Shown piece by piece: positions 9,662 through 18,415 of a stretch of 48,721 bases of DNA. The stretch covers positions 1 to 48,721 of the forward strand of contig NZ_AWNH01000101.1 in the NCBI RefSeq assembly GCF_000482245.1, written 5' to 3'. The stretch's first letter is position 1. Each line of letters begins with the position of its first letter. Below the pieces are notes generated by a model. It was not told the origin of the DNA. It made no database searches and saw nothing but the letters and a program-made list of their open reading frames with translations. The DNA comes from Leptolyngbya sp. Heron Island J. GTDB lineage: Bacteria > Cyanobacteriota > Cyanobacteriia > Phormidesmidales > Phormidesmidaceae. A program made the position numbers and the translations under genes.

Positions 9662-10633
9662 ATGAACGACAACATCAAACTGTTTATCAAAACTTTTGTC
9701 AGCATTGCCTTTCTAGCTATTGTCCTCAACCACATTGACCTTAGTCAAACCTGGCATCAATTTAGCCAAATGCCTCCCAGCTTCATCGTTTATGCTTTAG
9801 TTTTTTATACTTGCCTGCAGTGGCTAAGCTGCATTCGTTGGCAAATTGTCTTAGCACCTTCAGGCCACAGCCTACCATCCTATAAGTTAATGGCCAACTA
9901 CTTTGGTGGTATGTTCTTAAACAACTTTCTGCCTGGTTCTGTAGGTGGAGATGTTTACCGAGTTTACCGAATTGCTAAAGAAACTCAAGACTCAGAAATC
10001 GCCTTAGTTTCTGTTTTTTTAGAGCGCTTTACCGGCTTAGCAGCTCTATCAATTATGGCCATTATGGGTCTGATACCCGCCTTCGAGCTGATTGGGCGAT
10101 GGGACATCATTTGTTTATTTTTTGGCTGTGTATTAGCACTAGCAGGTAGCACCTTGATTATTGCTAATACTTATCTACTTGAGACAATAGCACCATGGCT
10201 CAATAAGTTAGGGCTTAACTCCATTGTGAGGCGCATGGCCAAGATCCAACATCTATTACATCAATTTGCCCACCACCGACAAGCGCTAATCCTCTCCACA
10301 TTGCTCTCCTTGTTTCTTCAATTTGCTATTGTCTATTATCACTACTTAGTTGCCCAACAGCTGGGCATTTCCATTTCTTTCCTAGAGTTACTGGTATTTA
10401 TTCCGATTATTGTTGTTGTAACAATGTTGCCTATATCTCTAGGAGGAATTGGGCTTAAAGAGGGCTTGTGGGTATATCTCTTCACTCGTGTGGGTCAAAG
10501 TACAGAAGAGGCTTTATTACTTTCCTTAACAATTATGATCCTTAGTTGGTTATTGAGTTTGCCAGGAGGGCTTATATTACTTATGGATTCTACAGATTTC
10601 CAATATCAGAACACTAAATCTAATTCACCTTAA
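9662..10633 (+). CDS. Flippase-like integral membrane protein (LPG synthase TM / UPF0104 family)
   Basis: A 323-residue protein dominated by hydrophobic helices. It contains the family hallmarks NYFGGMFLNNFLPGSVGGDVYR and, near the C terminus, PISLGGIGLKEGLWVYLF. These match the transmembrane domain shared with lysylphosphatidylglycerol synthases and AglD-like proteins, without any aminoacyl-transfer domain. Such stand-alone members commonly sit in glycolipid and polysaccharide loci, where a lipid-linked transport role is proposed (family knowledge, function not settled). It starts 15 bases after the GT-C gene and probably ends the operon, since an AT-rich gap follows. Confidence 0.83.
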   Translation: MNDNIKLFIKTFVSIAFLAIVLNHIDLSQTWHQFSQMPPSFIVYALVFYTCLQWLSCIRWQIVLAPSGHSLPSYKLMANYFGGMFLNNFLPGSVGGDVYRVYRIAKETQDSEIALVSVFLERFTGLAALSIMAIMGLIPAFELIGRWDIICLFFGCVLALAGSTLIIANTYLLETIAPWLNKLGLNSIVRRMAKIQHLLHQFAHHRQALILSTLLSLFLQFAIVYYHYLVAQQLGISISFLELLVFIPIIVVVTMLPISLGGIGLKEGLWVYLFTRVGQSTEEALLLSLTIMILSWLLSLPGGLILLMDSTDFQYQNTKSNSP

Positions 10634-11037
10634 ATATATTGATCCTCAAAATTACTGATAACACAAAACTCTTACAATGAGAGTCTTTTAGCTTACCCAA
10701 ATAGTCATATAAAGGAATTTTTTAATAATTGTAGAATTACTGAAATTTATAAAACTTGAAACACTATGCTACACACAACCTTTCTTCCGTAGTTTTTTCC
10801 TAGCCATAATTATTATCAATAAGTAAGATTCAAGTGTTGAAGTATCCAGTTCTTCTCAATGATAGTTGCTTATAATGATTTCTTATTGAAAATCTTAGCT
10901 AAGATAACATTAGAGGATTGGCCAAAATAATTAAGAAACTAACTTGTCATTTGTTAGTTAGATAAATGCCATTCTTAAGAACTGTCGAAAAGCTTAGAGC
11001 ATCTACTTTAAAGTCAAACAAGTATCAGACTATTTCA
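10634..11037. other. AT-rich intergenic region before exported protein
   Basis: About 400 bases of strongly AT-rich sequence with no gene recognised. It should carry the promoter of the next gene and possibly a 5' leader. The frame of the next gene is open from an ATG at 10966, so part of this stretch could be coding if that earlier start is used. I saw no convincing hairpin terminator. Confidence 0.5.
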
Positions 11038-12291
11038 ATGAATTTAAGAATCAGCTACAAGCTAAAAAATAGTATAAATATATTATCTCAAGGAGCAACA
11101 TTAATAGCGACTGTTACAGTGGCTTTCTTTTCAAATTCTTTAACTGCCCCAGGAGCATTTGCTTTCTCATTCACACAGCTTTCTGAGAAAACTGGTTTTG
11201 AACATGAATCGACAGATTTGATTGCATCTATTTTATATGCAAGACCTTCTAGTACATATAGCCATATGGCAACCAGCGGTGCTAACCGAGTTAACCAGAA
11301 TTATGCCAATGGCACTACTAGCACTTGGTATATTGAGGAACAAAGATTTGGTGCAAATGCCATTATTAGTGGACTAATTCATAATGATCAAAAAGCCATT
11401 GATGCTGGTTTCCAAATGTTTGATTGGGGATTTTCCCAACAGCAAAATGATGGCAGCTTTTTACCAACGAATGATCCTTTTCACAGTACATCCATGTTTT
11501 TAGGATCGGCTGCCTACAGTCTTTTAACACTCCAAGAATCTCCTAATGCAGAACTATATACCGATATCATTCAAAACTATGTACCAAAATTACATAGTGC
11601 TGGTCGTTGGTTGATTCGGAAAGATATTTGGGACCTTGGAATGAGTAATAATTCCCCTTATACACACCGGAACTATACCGTTGCAACTGCGCTAGGACTA
11701 ACTGGAAAACTAACAGGTGACCAGATATTAATCAATTATGCCAACCAATCTATTACACAGGGCCTAAATAAACAGTGGAGCAATGGTGTAAATCCCGAAA
11801 AAGATGGCTATGACAGTAGCTATCAAATGGCGGGGGCTTTGCAAGCGATGCGCTGGCTTAACCATTTTGACGAAGATTCATTAGCATCAAGTGTTGCGAC
11901 TATGATTAACAATGCTCTCATATGGGAAGAATCTAAGATTCTTCTATCAGGAGAAGTATCCACTCAAGGCAATACAAGAACTAATGGTACCGAAATTACA
12001 AGAACAGGACAATCTAAAAGTATTAATCAACGAGAAATAATCTATGGTTTTTCCTATTGGTCATCTATAACAGGAGATGCGTATTGGAGAAAACATGCCA
12101 GTGATATTACGCGATATTATTACTCTGATGATCTGCTAGTTATGTCTAATCTTGAATACTTAAGCTTATTAGATTTAGAGATATCAATAGAAACTCAAGA
12201 TGTGCCAGAATCTTCTCAAATAGCAGGGATTATTCTGCTTTTTCTAGTTTATCTTTTCGCTTTTCCATACAGCCATCGTAGTCTGTCTTGA
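11038..12291 (+). CDS. Exported alpha/alpha-barrel-like protein with PEP-CTERM-like tail
   Basis: From the ATG at 11038 the product is 417 residues and begins with a basic stretch and hydrophobic core ending in GAFAFS, a plausible signal peptide. An in-frame ATG at 10966 would add 24 residues ahead of it, and no good ribosome site decides between them. The middle contains helical, aromatic segments (FDWGFSQQQNDGSFLPTN; DGYDSSYQMAGALQAMRWL) like those of (alpha/alpha) toroid enzymes such as polysaccharide lyases or unsaturated glycoside hydrolases. The family is not certain. The C terminus has DVPESS, a roughly 20-residue hydrophobic helix and a short basic end (SHRSLS), like a PEP-CTERM sorting signal. 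Location next to polysaccharide genes fits an envelope-linked glycan-active protein. No exosortase is visible. Confidence 0.7.
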   Translation: MNLRISYKLKNSINILSQGATLIATVTVAFFSNSLTAPGAFAFSFTQLSEKTGFEHESTDLIASILYARPSSTYSHMATSGANRVNQNYANGTTSTWYIEEQRFGANAIISGLIHNDQKAIDAGFQMFDWGFSQQQNDGSFLPTNDPFHSTSMFLGSAAYSLLTLQESPNAELYTDIIQNYVPKLHSAGRWLIRKDIWDLGMSNNSPYTHRNYTVATALGLTGKLTGDQILINYANQSITQGLNKQWSNGVNPEKDGYDSSYQMAGALQAMRWLNHFDEDSLASSVATMINNALIWEESKILLSGEVSTQGNTRTNGTEITRTGQSKSINQREIIYGFSYWSSITGDAYWRKHASDITRYYYSDDLLVMSNLEYLSLLDLEISIETQDVPESSQIAGIILLFLVYLFAFPYSHRSLS

Positions 12292-12618
12292 ACATTATTC
12301 TTTGAATCAAATAAATAAATTCACCGTTAAGCCTGGTTGACAGCTGGCTCTAAAATTAATCACCTAACAGTTCAATAAAATTTCAGAGAAAGCATGTAAG
12401 CAATTTATTGTATATCTAGTCATTTCTTCTCAGCCAAATGTCTGGTCAAACGAACTATCCTATCTAAAGAACCAATGAATAAATTCAGGCGAGCTGCATC
12501 TACCATTCTTTATAGTTTATTCATAGTAGCAACTAAGTAGGTGAATTCAATAAAATCTGGGGACTTTAAGTCTAGTTTCCTCCCATCTTGGAGGACGGAA
12601 GGGGGGCTGGATCTCTGA

Positions 12619-12654
12619 TAGCTAATTGAGGCCATCTAGCTAATTGAGGCCATC
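12619..12654 (+). repeat. 18-bp tandem direct repeat, two copies
   Basis: The unit TAGCTAATTGAGGCCATC occurs perfectly at 12619-12636 and again at 12637-12654. The inner part of each copy can pair with the inverted sequence at 12660-12670. Confidence 0.9.
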
Positions 12655-12670
12655 TACTTATGGCCTCAAT
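12643..12670 (+). terminator. Possible rho-independent terminator or attenuator hairpin
   Basis: ATTGAGGCCAT (12643-12653) pairs perfectly with ATGGCCTCAAT (12660-12670) across a 6-base loop, and the stem is followed by ATCAATTTTT. The T run is slightly offset from the stem. It lies about 350 bases after the exported-protein gene and 72 bases before the next start, so it could be a late terminator or a leader attenuator. Confidence 0.5.
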
Positions 12671-12742
12671 ATCAATTTTTCTATCCATTAAGGAATACTG
12701 TGCACTACCAATTTTCACCTTCTAATCATCGAAAACACTTAA

Positions 12743-13234
12743 ATGACAATGCAAAAGCATGCTCTGATCAAGCGCATTCTAGATCAGTTGCCACCAGAAG
12801 AGCGCTATTCTTTTAGTGAACATCAAATTGAAGCGCTGCATCGATCTGCTCTGTCTTTGCCTAAGGCCAATCATATAGTTAATATACGTTGGTCAATTCC
12901 TTTTCCAGGCAAAGGTTTTTATCTGGTTTTCTTTGCAGGTAAAGAACGTCGTTCACGCAAGCGTTTACTAGCTGATGGAGATTTCCAACTATTGCCTAGA
13001 ATTGTTCTGATACTCAGTTCATTGCTTGGGTGTGCGATCATATTTGGCCTAGCTTACAGTCAGAGAATATTAGCCATATCTAGGCAAAATTCTGTGTATG
13101 AACTGGATCAGCCATCAGAAACTATCCATCCAACCACAGTGCCATTCAAATACGATCAAGAGCAATGTGAGACCAGTTTTCGTGAGTGGGTAGATGGCGA
13201 ATGCGTTGATTATGAGCATCACCATACCTTCTAA
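12743..13234 (+). CDS. Small single-pass membrane protein, unknown function
   Basis: A 163-residue protein that I do not recognise. The N-terminal half (about 1-80) is soluble and basic, with IRWSIPFPGKGFYLVFFAGK followed by ERRSRKR. One clear membrane helix lies at about residues 87-107 (IVLILSSLLGCAIIFGLAYS). The last ~55 residues are polar and acidic with two cysteines (EQCETSFREWVDGECVDY). The positive-inside rule would place the basic N-terminal half in the cytoplasm. An ATG two codons downstream is an alternative start. The gene converges on the helicase gene with only 25 bases between stops. Coding bias and length suggest a real gene, but no function can be given. Confidence 0.65.
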   Translation: MTMQKHALIKRILDQLPPEERYSFSEHQIEALHRSALSLPKANHIVNIRWSIPFPGKGFYLVFFAGKERRSRKRLLADGDFQLLPRIVLILSSLLGCAIIFGLAYSQRILAISRQNSVYELDQPSETIHPTTVPFKYDQEQCETSFREWVDGECVDYEHHHTF

Positions 13235-13259
13235 CGGACATTCCGCAGGTTAGTCAGAG

Positions 13260-15683
13260 TTATCTCGTAGCAAGCTGAGCTTTTAAGCGTTCAATCCGTT
13301 TTAGCATACTTTCATTAGATAGCCGGGCACTCAGCCGTTCGACTAATAACGGAAAGGCCAACGGTGACGGTCGTTTTGTTGTTTGCCAAACCACGTCAAA
13401 TTGCTGCAGCCGTTCTAGCGCAGCACTGAGTCGTTCAATCTCCAGTTGTTGGTAAAGCACCTCACGTTCGGCCTGCTTTAGCAGTAGATTATCCGCCTCA
13501 TACTTAGAAAATACCTCATAGATTAAAGAGGCACTGACTTGGAGCTGGCTGCCGGTTTTACGCGATGACGGGTAGCCCTGAAAGACTAAATTAGCTACCT
13601 GGGCAATGCTACGAAATCGGCGCTGGGTCAGTTCTGAAATATTCAGGCTGGCTTGAATATCTTCAACAATGTGATCAAGGGCAAAGAAATGAGCCTGATG
13701 CTTTTGGAAAACAGTCTCAAAGGGATACCCCTTAGGCGCTAAAACCTCAAAGCCATAATCATTCACCGAGACCGTAAAGGTGGCTTTTTGATATTGAGCA
13801 AAGCGATAGGTCCAGAGAAATCCTAAGCCTTCGTGGACAAACCGGCCTTCAAAGGGAAATACATAGAGATGCTGTCCTTCGCGACTTTTCCAGGTTTCAA
13901 TCAACAGTTCCTGGTCTGCAGGTAAATGAGAAATCCGGTCCTGGGTCGCCAAAATTGGCATAATACAAGCAATTTCAGGGCTGATACTCTCGCCTGCTTT
14001 GACTTGGGTAATCTGCCGTCGCAGATGATGGCTTAAACAATCGGAAATTGCTAGATTTCCACCCGTCCAGACTGGTATCGTTGCCGATTTTTTGCGGGTA
14101 TTTTTCACATACAGCACCATGTCTTTCATCTGGAAAAACTCTAGCTGGCGACCGGCAAAGAAAAACACATCGCCTTTCTTTAAACGCGAGACAAAGCCCT
14201 CATCAACGGTGCCCAGCTTACGTCGGTTGGTATACACCACCCGCACCTGTTGGTTGCCGGTAATGGTGCCAATGCTGAGGCGATGCATGCGAGAGATTTG
14301 TGCTGTCGAGACTTTGTAGGCCCCATCATCGAGCACTAGCTTTTGATAGCGGGGATAGGCTTTGAGACAGCGACCGCCCTTTTCTAAAAAGTCCAGCATC
14401 CAGGTAAAAGCCTCGTCGCTGATTGCCTCAAATGCCACCGTCTGCCGAATTGCGTTTAATATCGCAGCAGGTTCAAAGCCATCGCCACAGGCCAGGGTCA
14501 CTAGATGTTGAGCCAGCACATCATAGGGCAGCCGCAGTGCATGGCGCGATTCGATATCACCCATGGCCAGTCCCTGACGAAAGGCAGAAATTTCAATTAG
14601 CTCCAGGGCATTGGTGGGTAGAAAAAACACTTCCGAGGTGCCACCGGGCTGGTGGGCTGAGCGTCCGGCTCGCTGCAGCAGTCTGGCCAGATTTTTAGCA
14701 CTGCCAATTTGCACAATCCGTTCCACTGGATGAAAGTCTACTCCTAAATCCAAAGACGAGGTGCAAATCACCCACTTGAGGTCACCACGTTTGATCCCCG
14801 CCTCAATCGCCTGACGTTCTGCCATATCGATGGAGCCGTGGTGCAGTGCCATGGGACAGTCCGGCTCGGCAAAACTGAGGGCCTGAAACCAACGTTCAGC
14901 TTGCGATCTCGTATTGGTAAAAATCAGCGTTGACCTTTCTGAGTCCAGGCTATCCACCAGCTCCTGAAACAGATGCAGTCCCAGGTGTCCGGCCCAGGGA
15001 AAACTATCCACCGACTCTGGCAAAATGCTTTGAATATGGGTATCCCGACGTATATCTGACTGAATAATCACCGGGTCAGTGCCCAGACCCACTGCCGTTT
15101 GTGCTGCTTCTTCTAGATTGCCAAGGGTAGCCGAAATCGCCCAGGTTTTGAGGGTGGGCTGGAGCGATCGCAGCTGCGCCAGACATAATTCTGTCTGAGT
15201 TCCCCGTTTGGAACTCATCAGCTCGTGCCATTCATCCAAAATCACCGTCCGCAGGTGACCAAACCGCTGACGTGAGCCCTGATAAGACAGCAACACCGAC
15301 AGCGACTCAGGTGTTGTAATCAAAATCTCAGGCAGCTGCTTTTTCTGCCGGGCCTTTTGCGACGCTTTAGTATCCCCCGTGCGAGACTCCACCCGCAGCG
15401 GCCAGCCCATCTCCGTAATCGGCTTTTGGATCGACTTCTCAATGTCGCGAGATAATGCCCGCAGTGGGGTAATGTATAACAGCTGTAGCCCCTTGCCAGG
15501 GTTGGCCAGCATCTCAGCAATTGGCCCCATGACAGCAGCATAGGTTTTACCCGAGCCTGTGGGTACTTGAACCAGACCGCTTTTACCTGCCAGGTAAGCA
15601 TCCCAGGTTTGTTGTTGAAACGGGAGAGGCTGCCATTGCTGGCGTTGGAACCAGGCCAGAATGGGCGATAGGGGGGATGCCAT
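13260..15683 (-). CDS. Ligase-associated DEXH-box helicase (Lhr-like)
   Basis: An 807-residue superfamily 2 helicase from the ATG at 15683; a TTG two codons earlier is possible. Walker A PTGSGKT lies at residues 41-47. Also visible are ITTPESLSVLL, the DEWH box (VILDEWHELM), motif III SATLGN, and motif VI QRAGRSAHQPG. The length and C-terminal region match the DNA ligase-associated DEXH helicase group rather than long Lhr proteins (family knowledge). In many bacteria that group is encoded with an ATP-dependent ligase, a nuclease and a phosphoesterase in a DNA repair set. None of those is visible here. Instead the start codon is 6 bases after the stop of an HslV-like gene, implying co-transcription. 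Confidence 0.9.
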   Translation of the reverse strand: MASPLSPILAWFQRQQWQPLPFQQQTWDAYLAGKSGLVQVPTGSGKTYAAVMGPIAEMLANPGKGLQLLYITPLRALSRDIEKSIQKPITEMGWPLRVESRTGDTKASQKARQKKQLPEILITTPESLSVLLSYQGSRQRFGHLRTVILDEWHELMSSKRGTQTELCLAQLRSLQPTLKTWAISATLGNLEEAAQTAVGLGTDPVIIQSDIRRDTHIQSILPESVDSFPWAGHLGLHLFQELVDSLDSERSTLIFTNTRSQAERWFQALSFAEPDCPMALHHGSIDMAERQAIEAGIKRGDLKWVICTSSLDLGVDFHPVERIVQIGSAKNLARLLQRAGRSAHQPGGTSEVFFLPTNALELIEISAFRQGLAMGDIESRHALRLPYDVLAQHLVTLACGDGFEPAAILNAIRQTVAFEAISDEAFTWMLDFLEKGGRCLKAYPRYQKLVLDDGAYKVSTAQISRMHRLSIGTITGNQQVRVVYTNRRKLGTVDEGFVSRLKKGDVFFFAGRQLEFFQMKDMVLYVKNTRKKSATIPVWTGGNLAISDCLSHHLRRQITQVKAGESISPEIACIMPILATQDRISHLPADQELLIETWKSREGQHLYVFPFEGRFVHEGLGFLWTYRFAQYQKATFTVSVNDYGFEVLAPKGYPFETVFQKHQAHFFALDHIVEDIQASLNISELTQRRFRSIAQVANLVFQGYPSSRKTGSQLQVSASLIYEVFSKYEADNLLLKQAEREVLYQQLEIERLSAALERLQQFDVVWQTTKRPSPLAFPLLVERLSARLSNESMLKRIERLKAQLATR

Positions 15684-15689
15684 ACCCAA

Positions 15690-16193
15690 CTAAATCTCTA
15701 CCGTAATCTCAGAGATAGGTTCGCTGCAATAGATGGAAAGCTTACAGGCGACTTCGACGGCTTCGCGGGGTGTGTGGCCCAGGTGTAATGCTGTTTTGGC
15801 AAAGTCTTCGCCAGCGCCAACAGCTTCAAATTCGGGGACTTCGTAAATATCTAGACCACCGTAGGTACGAAATAGCTTTTTATCGTAGGCAATTAGATAT
15901 TCATTTTCTGGGGAGTGACCTGAATCACGTTTGTTGATCCAGTCACGGAATTCGACAAAAAAGTCGATTACCGATAGACGACTGCCATCAACTGGTCGAT
16001 GGTTGCGGCTAAATAGCTCCATCATGGTGCCTTCGTAGCCGGTGCCGGTGCTGCCAATCACCATGTCATTTTGCTGAAATAGCTTATTGTAGATGACTTC
16101 CTTATCAGTGGCTTTGAGATAGCCTGCCACCAGGATGGAGTCAGATGCAAAGGAAATGGCGTCTTTGGTTTTACGAGCAGCTATAACGGTCAT
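15690..16193 (-). CDS. HslV/proteasome-beta-like Ntn hydrolase
   Basis: A 167-residue protein beginning MTVIAARK, so removing Met would expose Thr-2 as an N-terminal nucleophile, as in HslV and proteasome beta subunits. ISFASDSILV resembles the second strand region, and FEAVGAGEDFAKTALHLG followed by CKLSIYCSEPISEITVE mirrors the HslV region G-S-G-x-x-x-A ... I-Y-T-N-x-x-I. The size is right for a minimal beta-type subunit. No HslU ATPase is nearby. The gene is probably the first of a two-gene unit with the helicase just downstream. It could be a self-compartmentalising peptidase or a non-proteolytic family member. The exact substrate is unknown. Confidence 0.75.
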   Translation of the reverse strand: MTVIAARKTKDAISFASDSILVAGYLKATDKEVIYNKLFQQNDMVIGSTGTGYEGTMMELFSRNHRPVDGSRLSVIDFFVEFRDWINKRDSGHSPENEYLIAYDKKLFRTYGGLDIYEVPEFEAVGAGEDFAKTALHLGHTPREAVEVACKLSIYCSEPISEITVEI

Positions 16194-16354
16194 AGGGGGG
16201 CAAATAGTACGAACGCTACTTTAGCAGGAAATAGCGTAAAGGGATTTACTCGTTCTATGGAGTAGAAATACTCACGTTAAGATGGTTTGGCGGTCAAAAT
16301 TTTGATGATAGTTAGGAATCAGGATTTTATCAGATCCAACAATGCTGTCTGCAA

Positions 16355-16374
16355 AGGCGTTCCATGGAACGCCT
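16355..16374. repeat. 20-bp perfect palindrome
   Basis: AGGCGTTCCATGGAACGCCT is identical to its reverse complement. Similar G-T-T-C-C-A-T-G-G-A-A-C palindromes occur as dispersed repeats in cyanobacterial genomes (recollection). It is not placed as an obvious terminator. Confidence 0.75.
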
Positions 16375-16594
16375 GTAGGGCAAAAGATAGGATCTAATTG
16401 AATCATCATTCCTGAGAGAAAGATTTGGCAAAGTAGGAGACCTGAGCGGATTAGTATTTTGAAATTTGATTGCATTGTAGAACTGATGCTGCAGTGTGCA
16501 AAGGGTCACCTTTTCATCTATTTTCATCTAATAGATGTTGTTCAATAATCCAAGATTCTAGGATGTCTATCGCAATATCGCTCAGTTTCTGGGG

Positions 16595-16810
16595 CTACCG
16601 TGTACATACAAGTCGAAGCATAACTCCAAGATGTCGAGCCCACTTTGCAAGAAGAGCAAAGCTCTACATCCCCCAACCCCTTGCTCCCTAGGGGAGAAGA
16701 GGCGCTAGTCTCAAAGTCCTTCTCCCTGGGGGAGAAGGATTTAGGATGAGGGCTAATGCAGAGCATGGAGCTGATTTCCAGTAGATCTCCTAGATGTGTG
16801 TACACAGTAG
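16595..16810. repeat. MITE-like element, about 216 bp
   Basis: The left end (16595-16615, starting CTACCGTGTACATACA) and right end (16790-16810, whose reverse complement starts CTACTGTGTACACACA) form imperfect terminal inverted repeats. The interior has the self-complementary block CCTTCTCCCTGGGGGAGAAGG and the words ATTTAGGATGAGGGC. Reading the reverse strand, the same order of words recurs at 36250-36330 and again at 36417-36530 (CTGGAAATCAGCTCCATG, CCTCATCCTAAATCCTTCTC). No transposase is encoded, as expected for a miniature non-autonomous element. Confidence 0.75.
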
Positions 16811-17349
16811 GTTTTCTAGGGAAACTACATCACATAATAATGAGTGCAAAGCATAGAGTTACTATGCTGGCCCCTTAAATGAAAACTGACCCCGTTGCTT
16901 TGTCACCTTGCTGCCCTGATGTGTGAGGTAAATCGTAGACATACTTAGTCGCCCTACCACGAATAGTGACTAGTACCCGATGACAGAAATTTGGCAGCTA
17001 TTGCATCCACCCATCCACCCATCCACATTTGATAGTGGACAACCTTACGCCACAGAGTACTAGTTAAGTCTTTGTTAGTGAAATACCTGAAGTATATTTG
17101 TTGGCATCGTTGGGTCTTGACAACCATTTTAGAGAGGTTTATGCCCTAAACCAGCGACAGCATCTGTTTGCTAAATATGGCTACAGACATCTGCCAAGCA
17201 TGGTCTATCATTTCCTCTACTGCTACTTCTCAAAATATACAAGGGATTGCCCCTACGGAGTTATCCATGTTCAAGCGGGATTACTGAATTCGGATTTGGT
17301 ATGAGATTGAGATCGACATCGGGGCGGTTCGTAATCGCTGGGGCTGATG

Positions 17350-18303
17350 TCATGGTGGACTATCAATTAAATATTTGAACAAATCATCTAATAGAGCGTT
17401 AGCTGCCAAAATCCCGTTGCCCAAAAACCAAGTATCGAAGGACACTGGATATACTCGCTCCTGTTGTACTGCCTCAAGCTGTTGCCAAAGGGGGTGACTT
17501 GTCACCTTTTGGGCCATGGAGTTTTGGGGATTGTCTTGAAAGTAAAAGATCACATCTCCATCCATGGCTGGAATGGCTTCAAGGCTGACTGTTTCGTAAA
17601 ATTTGGCTTTTGCCTGCGGTGGCGGACGAGGTAGCCCAACCTGCTCTAAAATGTAGCCGCAGAATGAGTTTTGCATATATAGGCGGACCTGATCGGGCCG
17701 AAAGCGCAGCACTGATACTTCGGTCGTTTGTAGGCGATCGCCCATCTGTTGTCGAAAGTCTTGAATTCTAGCCTGAAAATCTTGAATGAGTGCTTCCCCC
17801 TGTTCCGATTTGTTCAAGGCTGCGGCATAGGTGGCCAGGGCATCGGCTCGGGTTTCGACCAGCACCGTGGGGGCAATTTGGGAGAGCAGATCGTAGAAAG
17901 GGCGATGGTCATCTACGGTACTCAAAATTAGGTCTGGTTTAAGGGCCAGGATGGCTTCAAAATTTGGCTGAGAGGAATGGCCGACGTTGGTAATATCCTC
18001 AGTTTTATCAATCAAGTAGTCGGCAAAATTGCCGTAGTTGGCGCGATGGGGAAACCCTGAATAGGTGGAGGCAATGGGCTTAATTCCCAGGGCCAAACTA
18101 TTGTCGAGGGCATTCTGAGACAGTACGACTACTCGCTGGGGTGACTGGGGGACAATTACATCACCTAAGGCTGTTTCAACAACTCGTCCCTGCTCTGGAA
18201 TGACTGGCTGAGCGGTTGGCGATGGTCCTCCGCAGGCAACAACCATGATTAAAGTTGCGAATGCCAACAGCAGCCTTTTGATAGATTGCATCTTCTCCAA
18301 CAT
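17350..18303 (-). CDS. Ferric-siderophore ABC transporter substrate-binding lipoprotein
   Basis: A 317-residue periplasmic binding protein of the FecB/FhuD type. The N terminus carries a lipoprotein signal ending LIMVVAC, with the lipid-anchored Cys at residue 24. ALGDVIVPQSPQRVVVLSQN is the first lobe strand, and NFEAILALKPDLILSTVDD the classic segment of iron-chelate binders, followed by the long connecting helix. It should deliver a ferric siderophore to an inner-membrane permease, but no permease or ATPase gene is in the window. It lies 112 bases downstream of the exporter on the same strand, with a Fur-box-like palindrome in the gap. A second Met at residue 5 is an alternative start. Confidence 0.9.
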   Translation of the reverse strand: MLEKMQSIKRLLLAFATLIMVVACGGPSPTAQPVIPEQGRVVETALGDVIVPQSPQRVVVLSQNALDNSLALGIKPIASTYSGFPHRANYGNFADYLIDKTEDITNVGHSSQPNFEAILALKPDLILSTVDDHRPFYDLLSQIAPTVLVETRADALATYAAALNKSEQGEALIQDFQARIQDFRQQMGDRLQTTEVSVLRFRPDQVRLYMQNSFCGYILEQVGLPRPPPQAKAKFYETVSLEAIPAMDGDVIFYFQDNPQNSMAQKVTSHPLWQQLEAVQQERVYPVSFDTWFLGNGILAANALLDDLFKYLIDSPP

Positions 18304-18353
18304 TGGCTTTGCCGTTAGCTCCTCAACTTATTCGCTCCCACTAAGATAATTTA

Positions 18354-18372
18354 ATTGAGAAAATTTTTCAAT
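18354..18372. promoter_or_regulatory. Fur-box-like 19-bp palindrome upstream of siderophore-binding protein
   Basis: ATTGAGAAAATTTTTCAAT is a 19-bp inverted repeat with a single mismatched pair. It lies 51 bases before the binding-protein start codon. It shares the ATTGAGA...TCAAT frame with two sites in the FAAL/TonB-receptor promoter. Length and arms fit a Fur operator; this is inference. Confidence 0.55.
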
Positions 18373-18415
18373 AATTAGTCACCTTTAATCCTTGGAGAAA
18401 ATCTTTCTAATCCTT

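Larger units (their letters stand above)
12292..12742. other. Intergenic region with repeat and hairpin
   Basis: About 450 bases with no convincing gene. The right part holds an 18-bp tandem duplication and an 11-bp-stem hairpin, listed separately. The left part is AT-rich and shows nothing I can name. Confidence 0.55.
16194..17349. other. Repeat-bearing intergenic region, no convincing gene
   Basis: About 1.16 kb between the Ntn-hydrolase start and the stop of the siderophore-binding protein. It contains a 20-bp perfect palindrome, a MITE-like element (both listed separately) and a short CCATCCAC tandem run near 17004-17026. A 68-codon open frame at 17098-17304 shows no domain features. The stretch near 16868-16910 could be relic mobile-element sequence, but this cannot be confirmed by eye. 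Confidence 0.6.

Noticed and set aside
16868-16910. Stretch resembling insertion-sequence end words
   Set aside because: No second end and no transposase nearby; could not be supported by eye.
17004-17026. CCATCCAC tandem run as a possible CRISPR or iteron
   Set aside because: Units are too short and lack unique spacers; about three copies only.
17098-17304. 68-codon open frame in the repeat-bearing gap
   Set aside because: No recognisable domain, no ribosome site seen, and it lies among repeat and relic-looking sequence.
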